Shown: positions 17,064 to 26,967, counted from the stretch's first letter. The stretch: 64,000 bases of DNA from Rhodobacter sp. (GCA_016704435.1 JADJAB010000003.1:372001-436000); one strand, 5' to 3'. A program made the numbers and translations. Notes: generated from the sequence alone by a model not told the origin.

Positions 17064-18497
17064 TCACCCCGCGCGCCGCCCGGCACTTGCCGCCAGCGGG
17101 AACACCTTCGCCGGGTTCAACAACCACTTCGGATCGAACACATCCTTCACCCGCATCTGCGCCTCCAGATCTTCCGGCGCGAACTGCACCGACATCAGGT
17201 CGCGCTTCTCGATCCCCACGCCATGCTCGCCGGTCAGACAGCCACCCACCTCGACGCACAGCTTCAGAATTTCCGCGCCAAAGGCCTCGCAGCGCTCCAG
17301 ATCGCCCGGCTTGTTGGCATCGTAAAGGATCAACGGGTGCATGTTGCCGTCGCCGGCATGAAAGACGTTGCCCACATCCAGCCCGAACTCCGCGCTCATC
17401 TCGCCGATCCGCCGCAACACATGGGGCAGGGACGACACCGGAATGGTCCCGTCCAGACACATGTAGTCGTTGATCTGCCCCATCGCGCCAAAGGCGCTCT
17501 TGCGTCCCAACCAGATCCGCCGCGCCTCATCCTCGTCGCCCGCCTCGCGGAACTCCACCGGATCATGCGCCATCGCGATCTGCCGGATGCGGCCCAGCTG
17601 CTCGGATATCTCTGCCTCCGACCCCTCGACCTCGATGATCAGCAAGGCCTCGCAATCGGGGTATCCCGCCTTTGCAAAGGCCTCGCAGGCCCGGATACAG
17701 GGCCGGTCCATGAACTCGATCGCCACCGGCAGGATGCCGGCCCGGATGATGTCGGCCACACAGGCGCCCGCCACTTCGTTGCTTGCAAAGCCGACCAATA
17801 CCGGCCGCGCGCCCTCGGGCTTCGGCAGTATCCGCAACCAGGCCTCGGTCACCACGCCCAACTGGCCTTCGGACCCGCAGACCACACCCAGCAGATCCAG
17901 ACCGCCGGGCTCGCCCCAGGGGCCGCCCATCGTCACCACCGTGCCATCCATCTTCACCAGCGTCACGCCCAGAAGGTTGTTCGTCGTCACCCCGTATTTC
18001 AGGCAATGCGCTCCACCACTGTTCATCGCGATATTGCCGCCAATCGCGCAGGCCAGCTGGCTGGAGGGGTCGGGCGCATAGAAGAACCCCTCGGTCTCCA
18101 CCGCGCCGGTCACGGCAAGGTTGGTCCGCCCCGCCTCGACATGGACGAAGCGGTTGTCGTAGTCGGTCTCCAGCACCGCCGTCATCCGCGCCACACCCAG
18201 GATGACCGAATCCGCCGTCGGCATCGCCCCGCCCGCCAGCGAGGTGCCCGCCCCGCGCGGCACCACCGGCACGCCCTCTTCGCAACAGACCCGCAGTGCC
18301 GCCGACACCTCGGCAGTCGACCGTGGCAACACCACCGCCAGCGGAAGGCAGCGATAGGCGCTGAGCGCGTCGCATTCATAGGCCCGGGTCTGGGTCTCGT
18401 CCCCGATCACCGCATCGGCGGGCAGAACCGCAAGCAACCGCGCCAGAATGCGCGCCTTCTTCGACAGGATCTCCGGGTTCGGTCGCGGCATGTCCAT
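17064..18497 (-). CDS. glcD: glycolate oxidase FAD-linked subunit GlcD
   Basis: 477 residues from the ATG at 18497, which has a strong GGGAGG Shine-Dalgarno; an earlier in-frame start at 18533 lacks one and lies within the putative operator. The PCMH FAD-binding motif is VVPRGAGTSLAGGA, with ACAIGGNIAMNSGGAHCLKY following. The C-terminal FAD-oxidase domain has GNVFHAGDGNMHPLI and the GEHGVGIEKRD signature. GlcD holds the catalytic FAD oxidising glycolate (and D-lactate) to glyoxylate. It is the first gene of the operon. Confidence 0.93.
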   Translation of the reverse strand: MDMPRPNPEILSKKARILARLLAVLPADAVIGDETQTRAYECDALSAYRCLPLAVVLPRSTAEVSAALRVCCEEGVPVVPRGAGTSLAGGAMPTADSVILGVARMTAVLETDYDNRFVHVEAGRTNLAVTGAVETEGFFYAPDPSSQLACAIGGNIAMNSGGAHCLKYGVTTNNLLGVTLVKMDGTVVTMGGPWGEPGGLDLLGVVCGSEGQLGVVTEAWLRILPKPEGARPVLVGFASNEVAGACVADIIRAGILPVAIEFMDRPCIRACEAFAKAGYPDCEALLIIEVEGSEAEISEQLGRIRQIAMAHDPVEFREAGDEDEARRIWLGRKSAFGAMGQINDYMCLDGTIPVSSLPHVLRRIGEMSAEFGLDVGNVFHAGDGNMHPLILYDANKPGDLERCEAFGAEILKLCVEVGGCLTGEHGVGIEKRDLMSVQFAPEDLEAQMRVKDVFDPKWLLNPAKVFPLAASAGRRAG

Positions 18498-18511
18498 GGC
18501 AGCCTCCCTCG

Positions 18512-18534
18512 ATTGGTAAAGCAATATAACCAAT
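18512..18534. promoter_or_regulatory. Putative operator upstream of glcD
   Basis: Inverted repeat ATTGGT (18512-18517) and ACCAAT (18529-18534) separated by 11 bases, overlapping a TATATT that could be the -10 of the glcD promoter on the minus strand. TGGT/ACCA half-sites are typical of FadR-subfamily GntR regulators such as PdhR and GlcC, though their usual spacer is about 3 bases, so family assignment is uncertain. No regulator gene is adjacent. Confidence 0.35.
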
Positions 18535-18676
18535 TATGCCGGGCAGCAACGGCATTCTCCCCTTCCGCCCCGCCCCTGAGCGGAATCTTCCCGAAGCCCG
18601 CTGCGGCAGCAGTGCCCCCCGCCAGCCCGCAACCGCGCCCTTGCACTTTTCCGCCGCTTCCTGTCAGGTCCGCCGC

Positions 18677-19090
18677 ATGGACTGGGTCAAGATCATCCAC
18701 ATTCTCTGCGTCATGGGCTGGATGACCTCCATCTTTGCCGTGCCGCGTGCGCTGATCTACTGGCGGCGCGAATGGGAAACCCTGGGCGCCTTCGGCCCGC
18801 TGGGCGACCTGACGGTCCGGCTTTACCGCTTTTCCGCCGGTCTGGCAGTGATCGCCGTTGCCACCGGCCTCTGGCTTGGCTGGCGGATCTGGGATTTCGC
18901 GCCCTGGGTGCACCTGAAGATCGCCATCGCCACGGCTCTGGCGGCGCATTACGTCTGGACCGGCATTCTCGTCGCCCGCGCCCGCAAGGGCAACTTCGGC
19001 CACTCCGACCTCTACCTGCGCATCTTCAACGAAATCAGCGTCCTTGGCGCCATCGCAGCGATTTGGGCGGTCGTCGTCAAGCCGTTCTGA
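18677..19090 (+). CDS. CopD/HemJ-like small integral membrane protein
   Basis: 137 residues with four predicted transmembrane helices (about 4-22, 55-73, 80-100, 115-135). The first helix carries KIIHILCVMGWM with a conserved His and the next loop has PRALIYWRREW. This matches CopD-family and UPF0093/HemJ-like proteins, where the His binds haem or copper. HemJ oxidises protoporphyrinogen IX, but CopD-like homologues have unclear roles and this one may not be HemJ. It is divergent from glcD, and its 3' end overlaps the C-terminal remnant of the convergent amine oxidase pseudogene. Confidence 0.7.
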   Translation: MDWVKIIHILCVMGWMTSIFAVPRALIYWRREWETLGAFGPLGDLTVRLYRFSAGLAVIAVATGLWLGWRIWDFAPWVHLKIAIATALAAHYVWTGILVARARKGNFGHSDLYLRIFNEISVLGAIAAIWAVVVKPF

Positions 19091-20005
19091 GCCTGGCGCC
19101 GCAGCATCGCCGCCACCTCTTCGCCCACCGCCCGCGCCGCCTCCATCTTCCAGGCGAAATCGCCGCCGACGAAGCCGACCATCAGGTCCAGATCGAAAGG
19201 AAAGCACAGGAAGAACAGGTCATGCCGCGCGCGGCGTTCGATCAACAGGTCGTCGAATGGCTTCAACCCCAGCCGGGTGCCGGGCAAAGATACCGGAATC
19301 CTGGTCAAAAGCCCCATCGCCAGATCGAAGATCGCCTCCTGATGCGCCTCGGGCAGGGCCGGAAAGAACCCGATGTCGTCGAACTGCAACACGCCCGTCG
19401 GCACGGTGACAATCGCCGCGCGGCCGCGCAGCAGGCCCTTTGCAGTCTCCACCTCCACCCCCGGCCCGTCCCAGCGGATGCGCCGCACGGCGCAATCCAC
19501 GGTCACCGGCACATCGGCGCCCCAGGCATGGATCAGCGCACCAAAGCCTTCGCGGGTAAAGGAGTTCGGGTCCAGATCCGCCGCCGCGCGAACGTCGGCA
19601 ATGCTGATCTCGTCGTCATCCGCGCCGAAATCCATCGGTCCGGCAAAGGCGGAATTGGCCCGCAGGCGATGGCAATCGCCGATCAGGCTGGCCAGACGGT
19701 CGTCCGGCGCGGAATGCGCGGCAAGGCAGGCCGCCAGCACCGCATCGGCCGCCTTCACCTTCGCCATCTCGTCCGCGTCGGCCTTGCGCGCCCCGAAGTA
19801 AGGATGATCCGGCCCGACGCCTGCGCCTCGGGAAAGAACGGGTTGCGGTCGGCGGCATGCAGCCAGGCGCAACCGATGTCGAAGGCACCCCGAAATCGCC
19901 GTCGGTGGTCCAGGCCCGCCCGCCGATCCGGTCCGTCGCCTCGACCACCGCGAACCTCAGCCCCGCTCAGCCCGCGCCGATGATTGCCACATCCACATCG
20001 CCCAT
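19012..20005 (-). pseudogene. flavin amine oxidase family gene, degraded
   Basis: The N-terminal start is at 20005 with DVAIIGAG (first part of the FAD GxGxxG) running into a stop. About 12-15 codons expected before VVEATDRIGGRAWT are missing. The reading frame then shifts twice more: DIGCAWLHAADRNPFFPEAQ is in one frame, and the rest (GPDHPYFGARKADADEM to LMVGFVGGDFAWKMEAARAV) in another. The C-terminal roughly 100 residues, including the second flavin/substrate motif and GEA signature, are absent; the frame stops inside the convergent CopD-like gene. Several independent lesions indicate true decay. The original enzyme would have been a flavin monoamine oxidase-type oxidoreductase. Confidence 0.75.
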
Positions 20006-20094
20006 CCCCCATCGCCCAATCCCCGATCAAATGCCGGCATCGAAACAGCGCCAATGCTGCCGCGCCAAGGGGATTCAAAAAAGCGTCTTTCGGT

Positions 20095-20132
20095 TTGCTC
20101 TTTGCGAAATACTCCCGCGCGGCGCGCAAGCC
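20095..20132 (-). repeat. Family 1-like repeat variant
   Basis: On the minus strand, CGCGCCGCGCGGGAGTATTT is followed by CGCAAAGAGCAAA: the same GGGAGTATTT core with a GC-rich hairpin before it, but a diverged right end. It lies in the 219-base gap between the vWA/GATase gene and the amine oxidase remnant; nothing else is recognisable in the gap. Confidence 0.45.
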
Positions 20133-20224
20133 CGAGGCGGTTGGCGCGCCGCGCCAGAGCCGAGACAAAAGGAATGCGCCGCCAGGCGCGCAATTTCAAA
20201 ACCTCTGCAACCGGTGCGAAAGCC

Positions 20225-22303
20225 TCAGGCCTTCGCGCCGCGCCGCCCCTCGACCAGCCAGGCCGCCACCGCCAGCCCGGCGGCCAGCACCAGCCAGGCC
20301 CAGCCCGGCAGCAGCGCCGCCACCTGCACCGAGGCCGTCTCATAGGCGCCGCGCGGCGTGATCCCGATCCAGCCGCGTCCTGACGTCGGTCGCCCCTCGG
20401 CCACCGTCCGCAGGTCCGGCACCCCGCCTTCCAGCCGCGTCACCGACCCCCGTGCTTCCGCTGCCACCGGCGCCAGAAGGTCGGCACTGGCAATGGTCTC
20501 GACAAACTCGCGCGGCGCAGCCGGGCCGACACCGATCACCCGCGTCAATTCGCCCTGCTCCAGCCGGTACAGCCCCAGCCCCGGCGCCTGCCATTCCACC
20601 TCATGCCGCCCCGGCGCGGTCTGGACCATCTCCAGCACCACCCGCGTGCCGTCCGGCCCGGTCACCGTCACCGGTCCCGGCGGCTCTTCGGCAATGGTCC
20701 GCCGCACGATGGTCAGCGCCTCGCCCTTCGCCGTCGCGGTCAGCGTCTCTTCTTCCAGCTCCGGCTCTTTCAGCATCCAGTGCGCCAGCCGCCGCAACAA
20801 TTCCAGCTGCGGCCCGCCGCCCTCGTATCCCCGGCCCCAAAGCCAGGCCTGGTCGCTGGCCAAGACCGCGATCCGCCCATCGCCCACCCGGTCCAGCACC
20901 AGCAAGGGCAGGCCGTTCGGCCCCTCCATCACCGTCTGCCCCGACAGCTTCTCCACTTCCGAGATGCGGAACCAGCGGCCCCAGCCCGGCTCTCCGTCCT
21001 TGCCGGGCGGCGCAAACTTCTCCAGCCCCTCGGTCACCGGATGGCGGCTGCCCAGATCGGTGATCTTCGGCACGAACCCGCCCTCGATCACCTGCGCCGT
21101 CGGTGCCACCGGCAGGATCTCGGCAAGCGGAGAGCGGTAAAGCGAATCCACCACCCCGAACTCCGGCCCCGCCGCCACCAGCACCGTGCCGCCGTTGCGG
21201 ACGTAATCGACCACGTTGTCGATGTAGCTCATCGGCAGGATGCCCCGCATCCGGTAACGGTCGAAGATGATCAGATCGAATTCCTCGATCTTCTCGACGA
21301 ACAACTCGCGCGTCGGAAAGGCGATCAGGCTCAACTCGTCCACCGGCACGTTGTCCTGCTTTTCCGGCGGCCGCAGAATCGTGAAATGCACCAGATCGAC
21401 CGAGGCGTCGGATTTCAGCAGGTTGCGCCACACCCGCTCTCCCGCATGCGGCTCGCCGGAAACCAGCAGCACCCGCAGCCGGTCGCGCACGCCGTTGATC
21501 TGCACCACCTGGGCATTGTTGCGGTCGGTCAACTCGCCATCTACCGGCGCGACCGAGAATTGCAGCACGTTCATCCCGCCATGCGGCAGGGTCACCGGCA
21601 GGTCCAGTTCCATCCCCACCGGCACGGTGTAGACCTGCGGTTCCTCGGCATCGACGGCGATGGTCAGTTCGGCCTCGCCCCCCGCAAAGGCGGGCGCGGC
21701 CCCGAGATCCTCGATCTCCAGCTTCAGGATGAATTCCTCGCCGATGATGGCAAAGGCGGGCGCATTGCGGATGGCCAGGCGGCGGTCCCAGTCGGCCTCC
21801 TCTCCGGTCAGCAGCACATGCAGCGGCGCAGGCAGGCTGGGTGTCAGCGCCATGTCATGCACCCGCCCGTCGGTTACCATCAGGACCCCCGCCACCCGCG
21901 CGCGCGGCTCTTCGGCCAAGGCCTCGGCCATCGCCGTCATCGCCAGGCTGCCGGCATCCTCTTCGCCATCGGCAAAGCGGCGGATCACCAGCTCGGCCCC
22001 CGGCATCGCGGCCACTTCCGCCTCGATCCGCGCCACCGCCTCGGTCACCTGCCCCTGCCGCCCGCCCAGATCCTGCGAGGCGCTGTCATCCACGATCAGG
22101 ATGACGATATCGTTGAGCGAGGCGCGCTCTTCGGTCTGCAGCGAAGGGTTGGCCAGCGCCGCCAGCAGCGCCGCCGCCGACAGCCCGCGCAAGGCCCAGC
22201 CCGGCAGGCCCTTGACCAGCGCCAGCGCCAGGAACAGCAGCGCCACGCCCGCCAGCGCCCAGATCAGCGGCCAGGCCACCAGGGGATCGAAGACCACACT
22301 CAT
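20225..22303 (-). CDS. membrane protein with vWA-like and glutamine-amidotransferase-like domains
   Basis: 692 residues. Two N-terminal transmembrane helices (about 12-32 and 37-52) precede a vWA-like domain (IVILIVDDSASQDLGGRQ). Beta-rich regions lead into a class I glutamine-amidotransferase-like domain (DLIIFDRYRMRGILP, then YVRNGGTVLVAAGPEFG), and a last helix (about 667-683, LLPGWAWLVLAAGLAVAAW) sits before a basic tail. The MIDAS is incomplete (D-D-S-A-S), so metal binding is doubtful. It is the last gene of the moxR-DUF58-DUF4159 operon, overlapping the DUF4159 gene by four bases. Such operons are widespread in alphaproteobacteria but their function is unproven; an envelope complex assembled by the MoxR ATPase is the usual view. 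Confidence 0.82.
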   Translation of the reverse strand: MSVVFDPLVAWPLIWALAGVALLFLALALVKGLPGWALRGLSAAALLAALANPSLQTEERASLNDIVILIVDDSASQDLGGRQGQVTEAVARIEAEVAAMPGAELVIRRFADGEEDAGSLAMTAMAEALAEEPRARVAGVLMVTDGRVHDMALTPSLPAPLHVLLTGEEADWDRRLAIRNAPAFAIIGEEFILKLEIEDLGAAPAFAGGEAELTIAVDAEEPQVYTVPVGMELDLPVTLPHGGMNVLQFSVAPVDGELTDRNNAQVVQINGVRDRLRVLLVSGEPHAGERVWRNLLKSDASVDLVHFTILRPPEKQDNVPVDELSLIAFPTRELFVEKIEEFDLIIFDRYRMRGILPMSYIDNVVDYVRNGGTVLVAAGPEFGVVDSLYRSPLAEILPVAPTAQVIEGGFVPKITDLGSRHPVTEGLEKFAPPGKDGEPGWGRWFRISEVEKLSGQTVMEGPNGLPLLVLDRVGDGRIAVLASDQAWLWGRGYEGGGPQLELLRRLAHWMLKEPELEEETLTATAKGEALTIVRRTIAEEPPGPVTVTGPDGTRVVLEMVQTAPGRHEVEWQAPGLGLYRLEQGELTRVIGVGPAAPREFVETIASADLLAPVAAEARGSVTRLEGGVPDLRTVAEGRPTSGRGWIGITPRGAYETASVQVAALLPGWAWLVLAAGLAVAAWLVEGRRGAKA

Positions 22304-25083
22304 TGCCCCAGCCTTTCCAGCAGGGCCGGCACATGCACCTGATCGGACTTATAATTCCCGGTCAGCACATGCATGATCAGGTTGATCCCGAAGCGATAGG
22401 AAATCTCGCGCTGGCGTTCGCCGGCAAAACCGCGCCCCACCGGCAGCATCGGCACCCCGCTGGCATCGGTGGCCCAGGCCGCCGCCCAGTCGTTGCCGCC
22501 GATCACCACCGGCGTCACCCCGTCGTTGAGGGCGCGGAACGGCATCCCCTCGACCAGTTCGGCATCGGGTGGTGCGGCCTCGACCCAGATCGAGCCTTGC
22601 GCGTGGCGGCCGGGAAAATCCTGCAACAGATAGAAGGTGCGGGTCAGCACATGGTCGGCCGGAATCTGCTCCAGCGGCGGCACGTCCAGCCCCGCCGCGA
22701 TCCGCTGCAGGGCCTGCCCTTCGGGCGACGTGCCGCCAAAAGCCACCCGGTCGGCGTCGCGGGTGTCGAACAGGATCATGCCGCCGGTGCGCAGATACTG
22801 GTTCAGCTTGTCATAGGCAGCGGCCGAAGGCGTCGGCATGTCGGCGGTGACCGGCCAGTAGAGGAACGGAAAGAACGCCAGCTCGTCGCGCTCGATATCC
22901 ACGCCCATCGGCGGCGCCGGCTCGATCGAGGTGCGTTCCCACAGCCGGTCGCCCAGGCCCGCCAGCCCGGCCTCGGCCAGTTCGTCGACCTCGGCATCGC
23001 CGGTCAGCACATGTGCCAGAACCACCGCCGTCGTGGCCTCGATGGCGAAATCGTCGCCCGGTCGAGGGCCTGGGGTCGCCTCTTGCGCGCGGGCCTGGCC
23101 AGCGAAGGCCAGCCCCACCACCGCCAGCACCGCCGCCCCCCGGCGCAACCCGGTCAACCGTCCCGCCACCAGCAGCGCCGCCAGGATGTCGACAAGCAGC
23201 AGCGCCAGCCCCGCCGCCAGCAACGGCCCCTTCAGCGACTTCTCCGCTGCCACTTCCAGCGTTTCCACCACGACGCCGGCCGGCCATTCGGCCGCCGCCA
23301 GCACGGTTTCCGCGCCGATCACGTTCAGCGCCACCCGCCGGTCCAGCCCGGCATAAAGCCCCGGCGGCACGTCGCGCCCCGGACCTTCGGCAATCGCCGC
23401 CGCCAGCACCGCACCTTCGACGCCGGCAATCTCTCCGGCCTCGCGCGTGGCACCCCAGGCGTCCAGCACTTCTTCGGGCACCCAGATCTGGCCTTCCAGG
23501 TCGCTCGCCTCCGGCAAGGCCGGCCGGGTCGAGACCGCCAGCCGCTCCAGCATCTGCACGAAGAGGCCCGAGAGCGGCAGCGACGACCATTCCGCATTCG
23601 CCGTCACATGCACCAGAACCACCTGGCCTTCGCCCACCGCCTTGCGGGTGACCAGCGGCGTGCCATCCTCAAGTGCTGCAATGGTGCGGGCACCCAGCTC
23701 CGGATCAGGCTGCGCCAACACCTGCGCCGTCACCTGCACGTCGTCGGGCAGCGGCAGGCCGTAGAACGGGCTGTCCTCGGGGAAAGGCGCCAGCGCCTTC
23801 GGCTCGCCCCAGGACATCGCGCCGCCCACGGTGCGGCCACCTTCGCGCAGGCGCACCGGCATCAGCGGGTCTTCTTCGAACCGGCTGACATCGCTGGCCG
23901 CCAGACGCGGGCCGGCAAAGCGCAACAGAAGCCCGCCCGCCTCCAGCCATTCCAGCGTGGCATCCTGCTCCAACTGCGTCAGACGGGCCACGTCGGCCAG
24001 GATAATGACATCGGGTTTCGCCACCAGCACTTCGCCCAGGCTGCCGTCGATCAGATCGGCCACCGGTTCCAGCGCCTGGCGCAGGTAATGCGTCGGCGAC
24101 AGCAGTTGCAGCGCCTCCTGGTCCGGCCCGGCACCGATGATCGCCACCTTGCGCCGCTTCAGGCTGTCGTCGGTCAGGCTGACGGCCCCGGCGCTGCGCA
24201 GTCCCGGAAGTTCGAACCGGGTCACCCGGTTGCGCAATTCGGGTGGCAGGTCGATGCCGCCGGAGGCGCGGGCGTCGCCGGGGCCAAAGGTCAGCACGGC
24301 GCGCGCCAGTTCGCGTTCGATCCCGGCCGGGTCGGGGCCGCGCGCCGCCACTTCGACCGTGGCCGCATCCACGGCGGACGAGCGGCTGACCGAGACCGTC
24401 ACCTTGCCCGCCTCGAACCCCGCCGGATGCAGGCCGAAGACCGGGCGCGGGCTTTCGATCACCGTCAGATCGCCCTTGTCCTGGAAAACCGCCGCCAGCG
24501 CCTCGCGCCCCGGATGGGCCAGACCATCGGCCAGCCAGACCGTGTCGAACCTGTCGACCGGCAGCACCTCGGCCCAATCCTCCATCGCGCCGGGGGCATG
24601 GGGCGCAGGCTCCATCCCCGCCAGCCGCCCGGCCCAGGCGTCCGAAGCCTGAAAGACCACGTCCTCGGGCGCGTCGGTCAGCCGGATCACCGCCACCGTC
24701 CGGCCTTCGCGGCCCGCATCTTCCACCAGTTGCCCCGCGCGTTCCACCCGCCGCGCCCAGTCGCGCGCCTCGGCCCAGCCGCCGTCCAGCACCACCAGAA
24801 GGGGGCCGGAACCCGCCTGCCGTCCCTCCGGGTTCAACACCGGACCGGCAAAGCCGATGATTGCCGCCGCCACCGCCAGCATCCGCAGAAGCAAGAGCCA
24901 CCATGGCGTCTTGTCGGTCTCGGCATCCTCGTCGCGCAGCCCCAACAGCAGCGCCACGCCGGGAAAGCGGCGGCGGATCGGCGCCGGCGGCACCGCGCGC
25001 AGCAGGATCCACAGGATCGGCAGCGCGATCAGCGCGACCAGAAGCCAGGGCGTCAGGAACCCGATGGGGCCGATGGTGAACAT
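22300..25083 (-). CDS. BatA-like DUF4159 domain membrane protein
   Basis: 927 residues. The N-terminus MFTIGPIGFLTPWLLVALIA, followed by PILWILLRAVPPAPIRRRFPG, is the BatA-type leader (PF07584). A second helix lies at about 60-77. A vWA-like section (LLVVLDGGWAEARDWARR) is followed by a large extracytoplasmic region with GATase-like segments (DVIILADVARLTQLEQ). Two further helices at about 640-690 precede the C-terminal DUF4159 domain, which includes FFPFLYWPVTADMPTP and RTGGMILFDTRDAD. It begins two bases after the DUF58 gene stop region and overlaps the next gene by ATGA. Confidence 0.85.
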   Translation of the reverse strand: MFTIGPIGFLTPWLLVALIALPILWILLRAVPPAPIRRRFPGVALLLGLRDEDAETDKTPWWLLLLRMLAVAAAIIGFAGPVLNPEGRQAGSGPLLVVLDGGWAEARDWARRVERAGQLVEDAGREGRTVAVIRLTDAPEDVVFQASDAWAGRLAGMEPAPHAPGAMEDWAEVLPVDRFDTVWLADGLAHPGREALAAVFQDKGDLTVIESPRPVFGLHPAGFEAGKVTVSVSRSSAVDAATVEVAARGPDPAGIERELARAVLTFGPGDARASGGIDLPPELRNRVTRFELPGLRSAGAVSLTDDSLKRRKVAIIGAGPDQEALQLLSPTHYLRQALEPVADLIDGSLGEVLVAKPDVIILADVARLTQLEQDATLEWLEAGGLLLRFAGPRLAASDVSRFEEDPLMPVRLREGGRTVGGAMSWGEPKALAPFPEDSPFYGLPLPDDVQVTAQVLAQPDPELGARTIAALEDGTPLVTRKAVGEGQVVLVHVTANAEWSSLPLSGLFVQMLERLAVSTRPALPEASDLEGQIWVPEEVLDAWGATREAGEIAGVEGAVLAAAIAEGPGRDVPPGLYAGLDRRVALNVIGAETVLAAAEWPAGVVVETLEVAAEKSLKGPLLAAGLALLLVDILAALLVAGRLTGLRRGAAVLAVVGLAFAGQARAQEATPGPRPGDDFAIEATTAVVLAHVLTGDAEVDELAEAGLAGLGDRLWERTSIEPAPPMGVDIERDELAFFPFLYWPVTADMPTPSAAAYDKLNQYLRTGGMILFDTRDADRVAFGGTSPEGQALQRIAAGLDVPPLEQIPADHVLTRTFYLLQDFPGRHAQGSIWVEAAPPDAELVEGMPFRALNDGVTPVVIGGNDWAAAWATDASGVPMLPVGRGFAGERQREISYRFGINLIMHVLTGNYKSDQVHVPALLERLGQ

Positions 25084-25965
25084 CTACCGCCCACCCTCCA
25101 GCGCCCGATAGAGCCAGAGCAGCGCCGATTGCGCCGGTTGCCCGGTGTGATGGGTGGAGAAATGCCAGCCGACCGTGCGGGCCAGCACGGCCAGCCGGTC
25201 CTTGCGTTCGGCCAGCCGCGCCAGATAGCGGTCGCGCAACTCGCCGGCCTTGCGGGTCTCGAAGCTGAGAGAGCCGCCCATCGATTCAAAGATCGTGCGG
25301 CCGTCAAACGGGAATTCCTCTTCCGCCGGGTCCAGCACCTGCACCAGCGCACCCTTGACGCCACGGTCCGATGCCCGCGCCAGCGCCGATTCAACGCCGG
25401 CCAGATCGCCCATGAAGTCCGACAGGAACACCGCGCGGCCATGGCCGACCATGCCCGCCACTTCGGGCGCGCCGTAGTCGGCATCCGCCGTCTCGCCCGC
25501 CAGCCGCGCCGCCATCCGCACGATCTGCGCCCGCCCCGACCGAGGCAAAGCCAGCCCCGCCAGCCCGACCCGCTCGCCGCCCCGCAACAGCAGTACCGCC
25601 AGCGCCAGCGCCAGCAGCCTGGCCCGCGCGCCCTTGGCCTCGCGCCCTTTGGCGCCGGTGAACCCCATGCTTTTCGACGGATCGACCCAGAGCGTCACCG
25701 ACTGCGCCGCCTGCCATTCCCGCTCGCGCACGAAATGCGCGTCGCTGCGGGCCGAGCGGCGCCAGTCGATCGACCGCGCCGCATCGCCCGCATGCGCCGG
25801 GCGGTATTGCCAGAATTCGTCGCCAAGCCCCGCGCGTCGCCGGCCATGTTCGCCCAGCATGACGGTCGAGGCCAGCATCTCGGCCTCGGCCAGCAGGGGC
25901 GGCAGCGTCTGGCCCAGCGCTTCGGCGCGGGTCCTGAGGTCGCCGTTTTCCGAACCTGGGGTCAC
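25084..25965 (-). CDS. DUF58 domain protein
   Basis: 293 residues. The DUF58 signature is clear: GLGDEFWQYRPAHAGDAARS, then IDWRRSARSDAHFVRERE, followed by a degenerate vWA fold with WVDPSKSM and VVFLSDFMGD. DUF58 proteins are regular partners of MoxR AAA+ ATPases and are thought to be their substrate or adaptor. It overlaps the moxR stop by four bases and is immediately followed by the DUF4159 gene. No transmembrane helix is evident, so it is probably cytoplasmic and membrane-associated. Confidence 0.9.
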   Translation of the reverse strand: MTPGSENGDLRTRAEALGQTLPPLLAEAEMLASTVMLGEHGRRRAGLGDEFWQYRPAHAGDAARSIDWRRSARSDAHFVREREWQAAQSVTLWVDPSKSMGFTGAKGREAKGARARLLALALAVLLLRGGERVGLAGLALPRSGRAQIVRMAARLAGETADADYGAPEVAGMVGHGRAVFLSDFMGDLAGVESALARASDRGVKGALVQVLDPAEEEFPFDGRTIFESMGGSLSFETRKAGELRDRYLARLAERKDRLAVLARTVGWHFSTHHTGQPAQSALLWLYRALEGGR

Positions 25966-26967
25966 GCCGCCGCCTCAAGCCCCAGCACGCGGGTCGAAAC
26001 CCGGCTGATGATGCCCGAGAGCGTCTCGCCCCGCGCCCGCGCCGCGAAGGACAGCGCCATCCGGTGCGTCAGACACGCCTGCGCCAGCGCCGCCACATCC
26101 TCGACCGAAGGCGCCAGCCGGCCCTGCAGCAGCGCCCGCGCCCGCACCGTCAGCATCAGCGCCTGCGCCGCGCGCGGCCCCGGCCCCCAGGACAGCGCAT
26201 CGGCCAGATCGCGACCCTCGGCCTCGCCGGGTCGGCAGGCGCGCACCAGATCGAGGATCGCCTCCATCACCGTTTCGCCCACCGGCATCCGCCGCACCAC
26301 GTTCTGCGCCGCCAGCAAGCCCTCGGCGGTGAAGACCTGCGTGCTTGCGGCCTCTTCCGCGCCGGTGGTGGCGATCAGGATGTCACGCTCTACCGCGCGC
26401 GTCGGGTAGTCGACGTCGATCTGCACCAGGAAGCGGTCCAGCTGCGCCTCGGGCAGCGGATAGGTGCCCTCCTGTTCAATCGGATTCTGCGTCGCCAGCA
26501 CATGAAACGGCTTGCCCAGCGGGCGATGCTCGCCGGCGATGGTCACTTCCTTTTCCTGCATCGCCTGCAGCAGCGCCGACTGCGTGCGCGGCGAGGCGCG
26601 GTTGATTTCATCGGCCATCAGAAGCTGGCAGAACACCGGCCCTTCGACGAACCGAAACGCCCGAGAGCCGTCCTTGGCGGTTTCCAGCACTTCGGAGCCA
26701 AGGATATCGGCCGGCATCAGGTCCAGGCGTGAACTGCACCCGGTTTGCATCCAGCCCCATCACCGTGCCCAGCGTATCGACCAGCCGCGTCTTGCCCAGA
26801 CCCGGCAGGCCCACCAACAGCGCATGGCCGCCGCACAGAAGGCTGGCCAGCACCAGATCGACCACCTTTTCCTGCCCGATGAAGCGGCGGTTGATCGAGG
26901 CCTTGGCCTGCCCGAGCGTCACGCCCAAGCGTTCGATCTCGGCCACCAGCGCGTCTTCACCAGCCAT
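25962..26967 (-). pseudogene. MoxR-family AAA+ ATPase, frameshifted
   Basis: Repaired length about 334 residues, start ATG 26967 with AAGGAG eight bases upstream. Walker A is GLPGLGKTRL, Walker B LLMADEINRA, sensor 1 ATQNPIEQEGTYPLPEAQLD, and the C-terminal lid follows. The frame breaks at about 26731: NRVQFTPGPDAGR appears where NRVQFTPDLMPADILGSE is expected, and removing one base restores it. Everything else is conserved, so a one-base sequencing insertion is the simplest explanation. MoxR ATPases act as chaperones for assembly of metalloenzymes or envelope complexes with vWA partners, matching the three downstream genes. Confidence 0.82.

Noticed and set aside
18677..19090. Naming the small membrane protein HemJ
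   Set aside because: The N-terminal His motif fits, but similarity to the general CopD family is equal and no haem gene is nearby, so only the broad family is given.
22303..26409. 1368-codon open frame on the plus strand
   Set aside because: Antisense to the DUF4159, DUF58 and MoxR genes; composition (Arg, His, Gln-rich) and lack of any motif mark it as a shadow.
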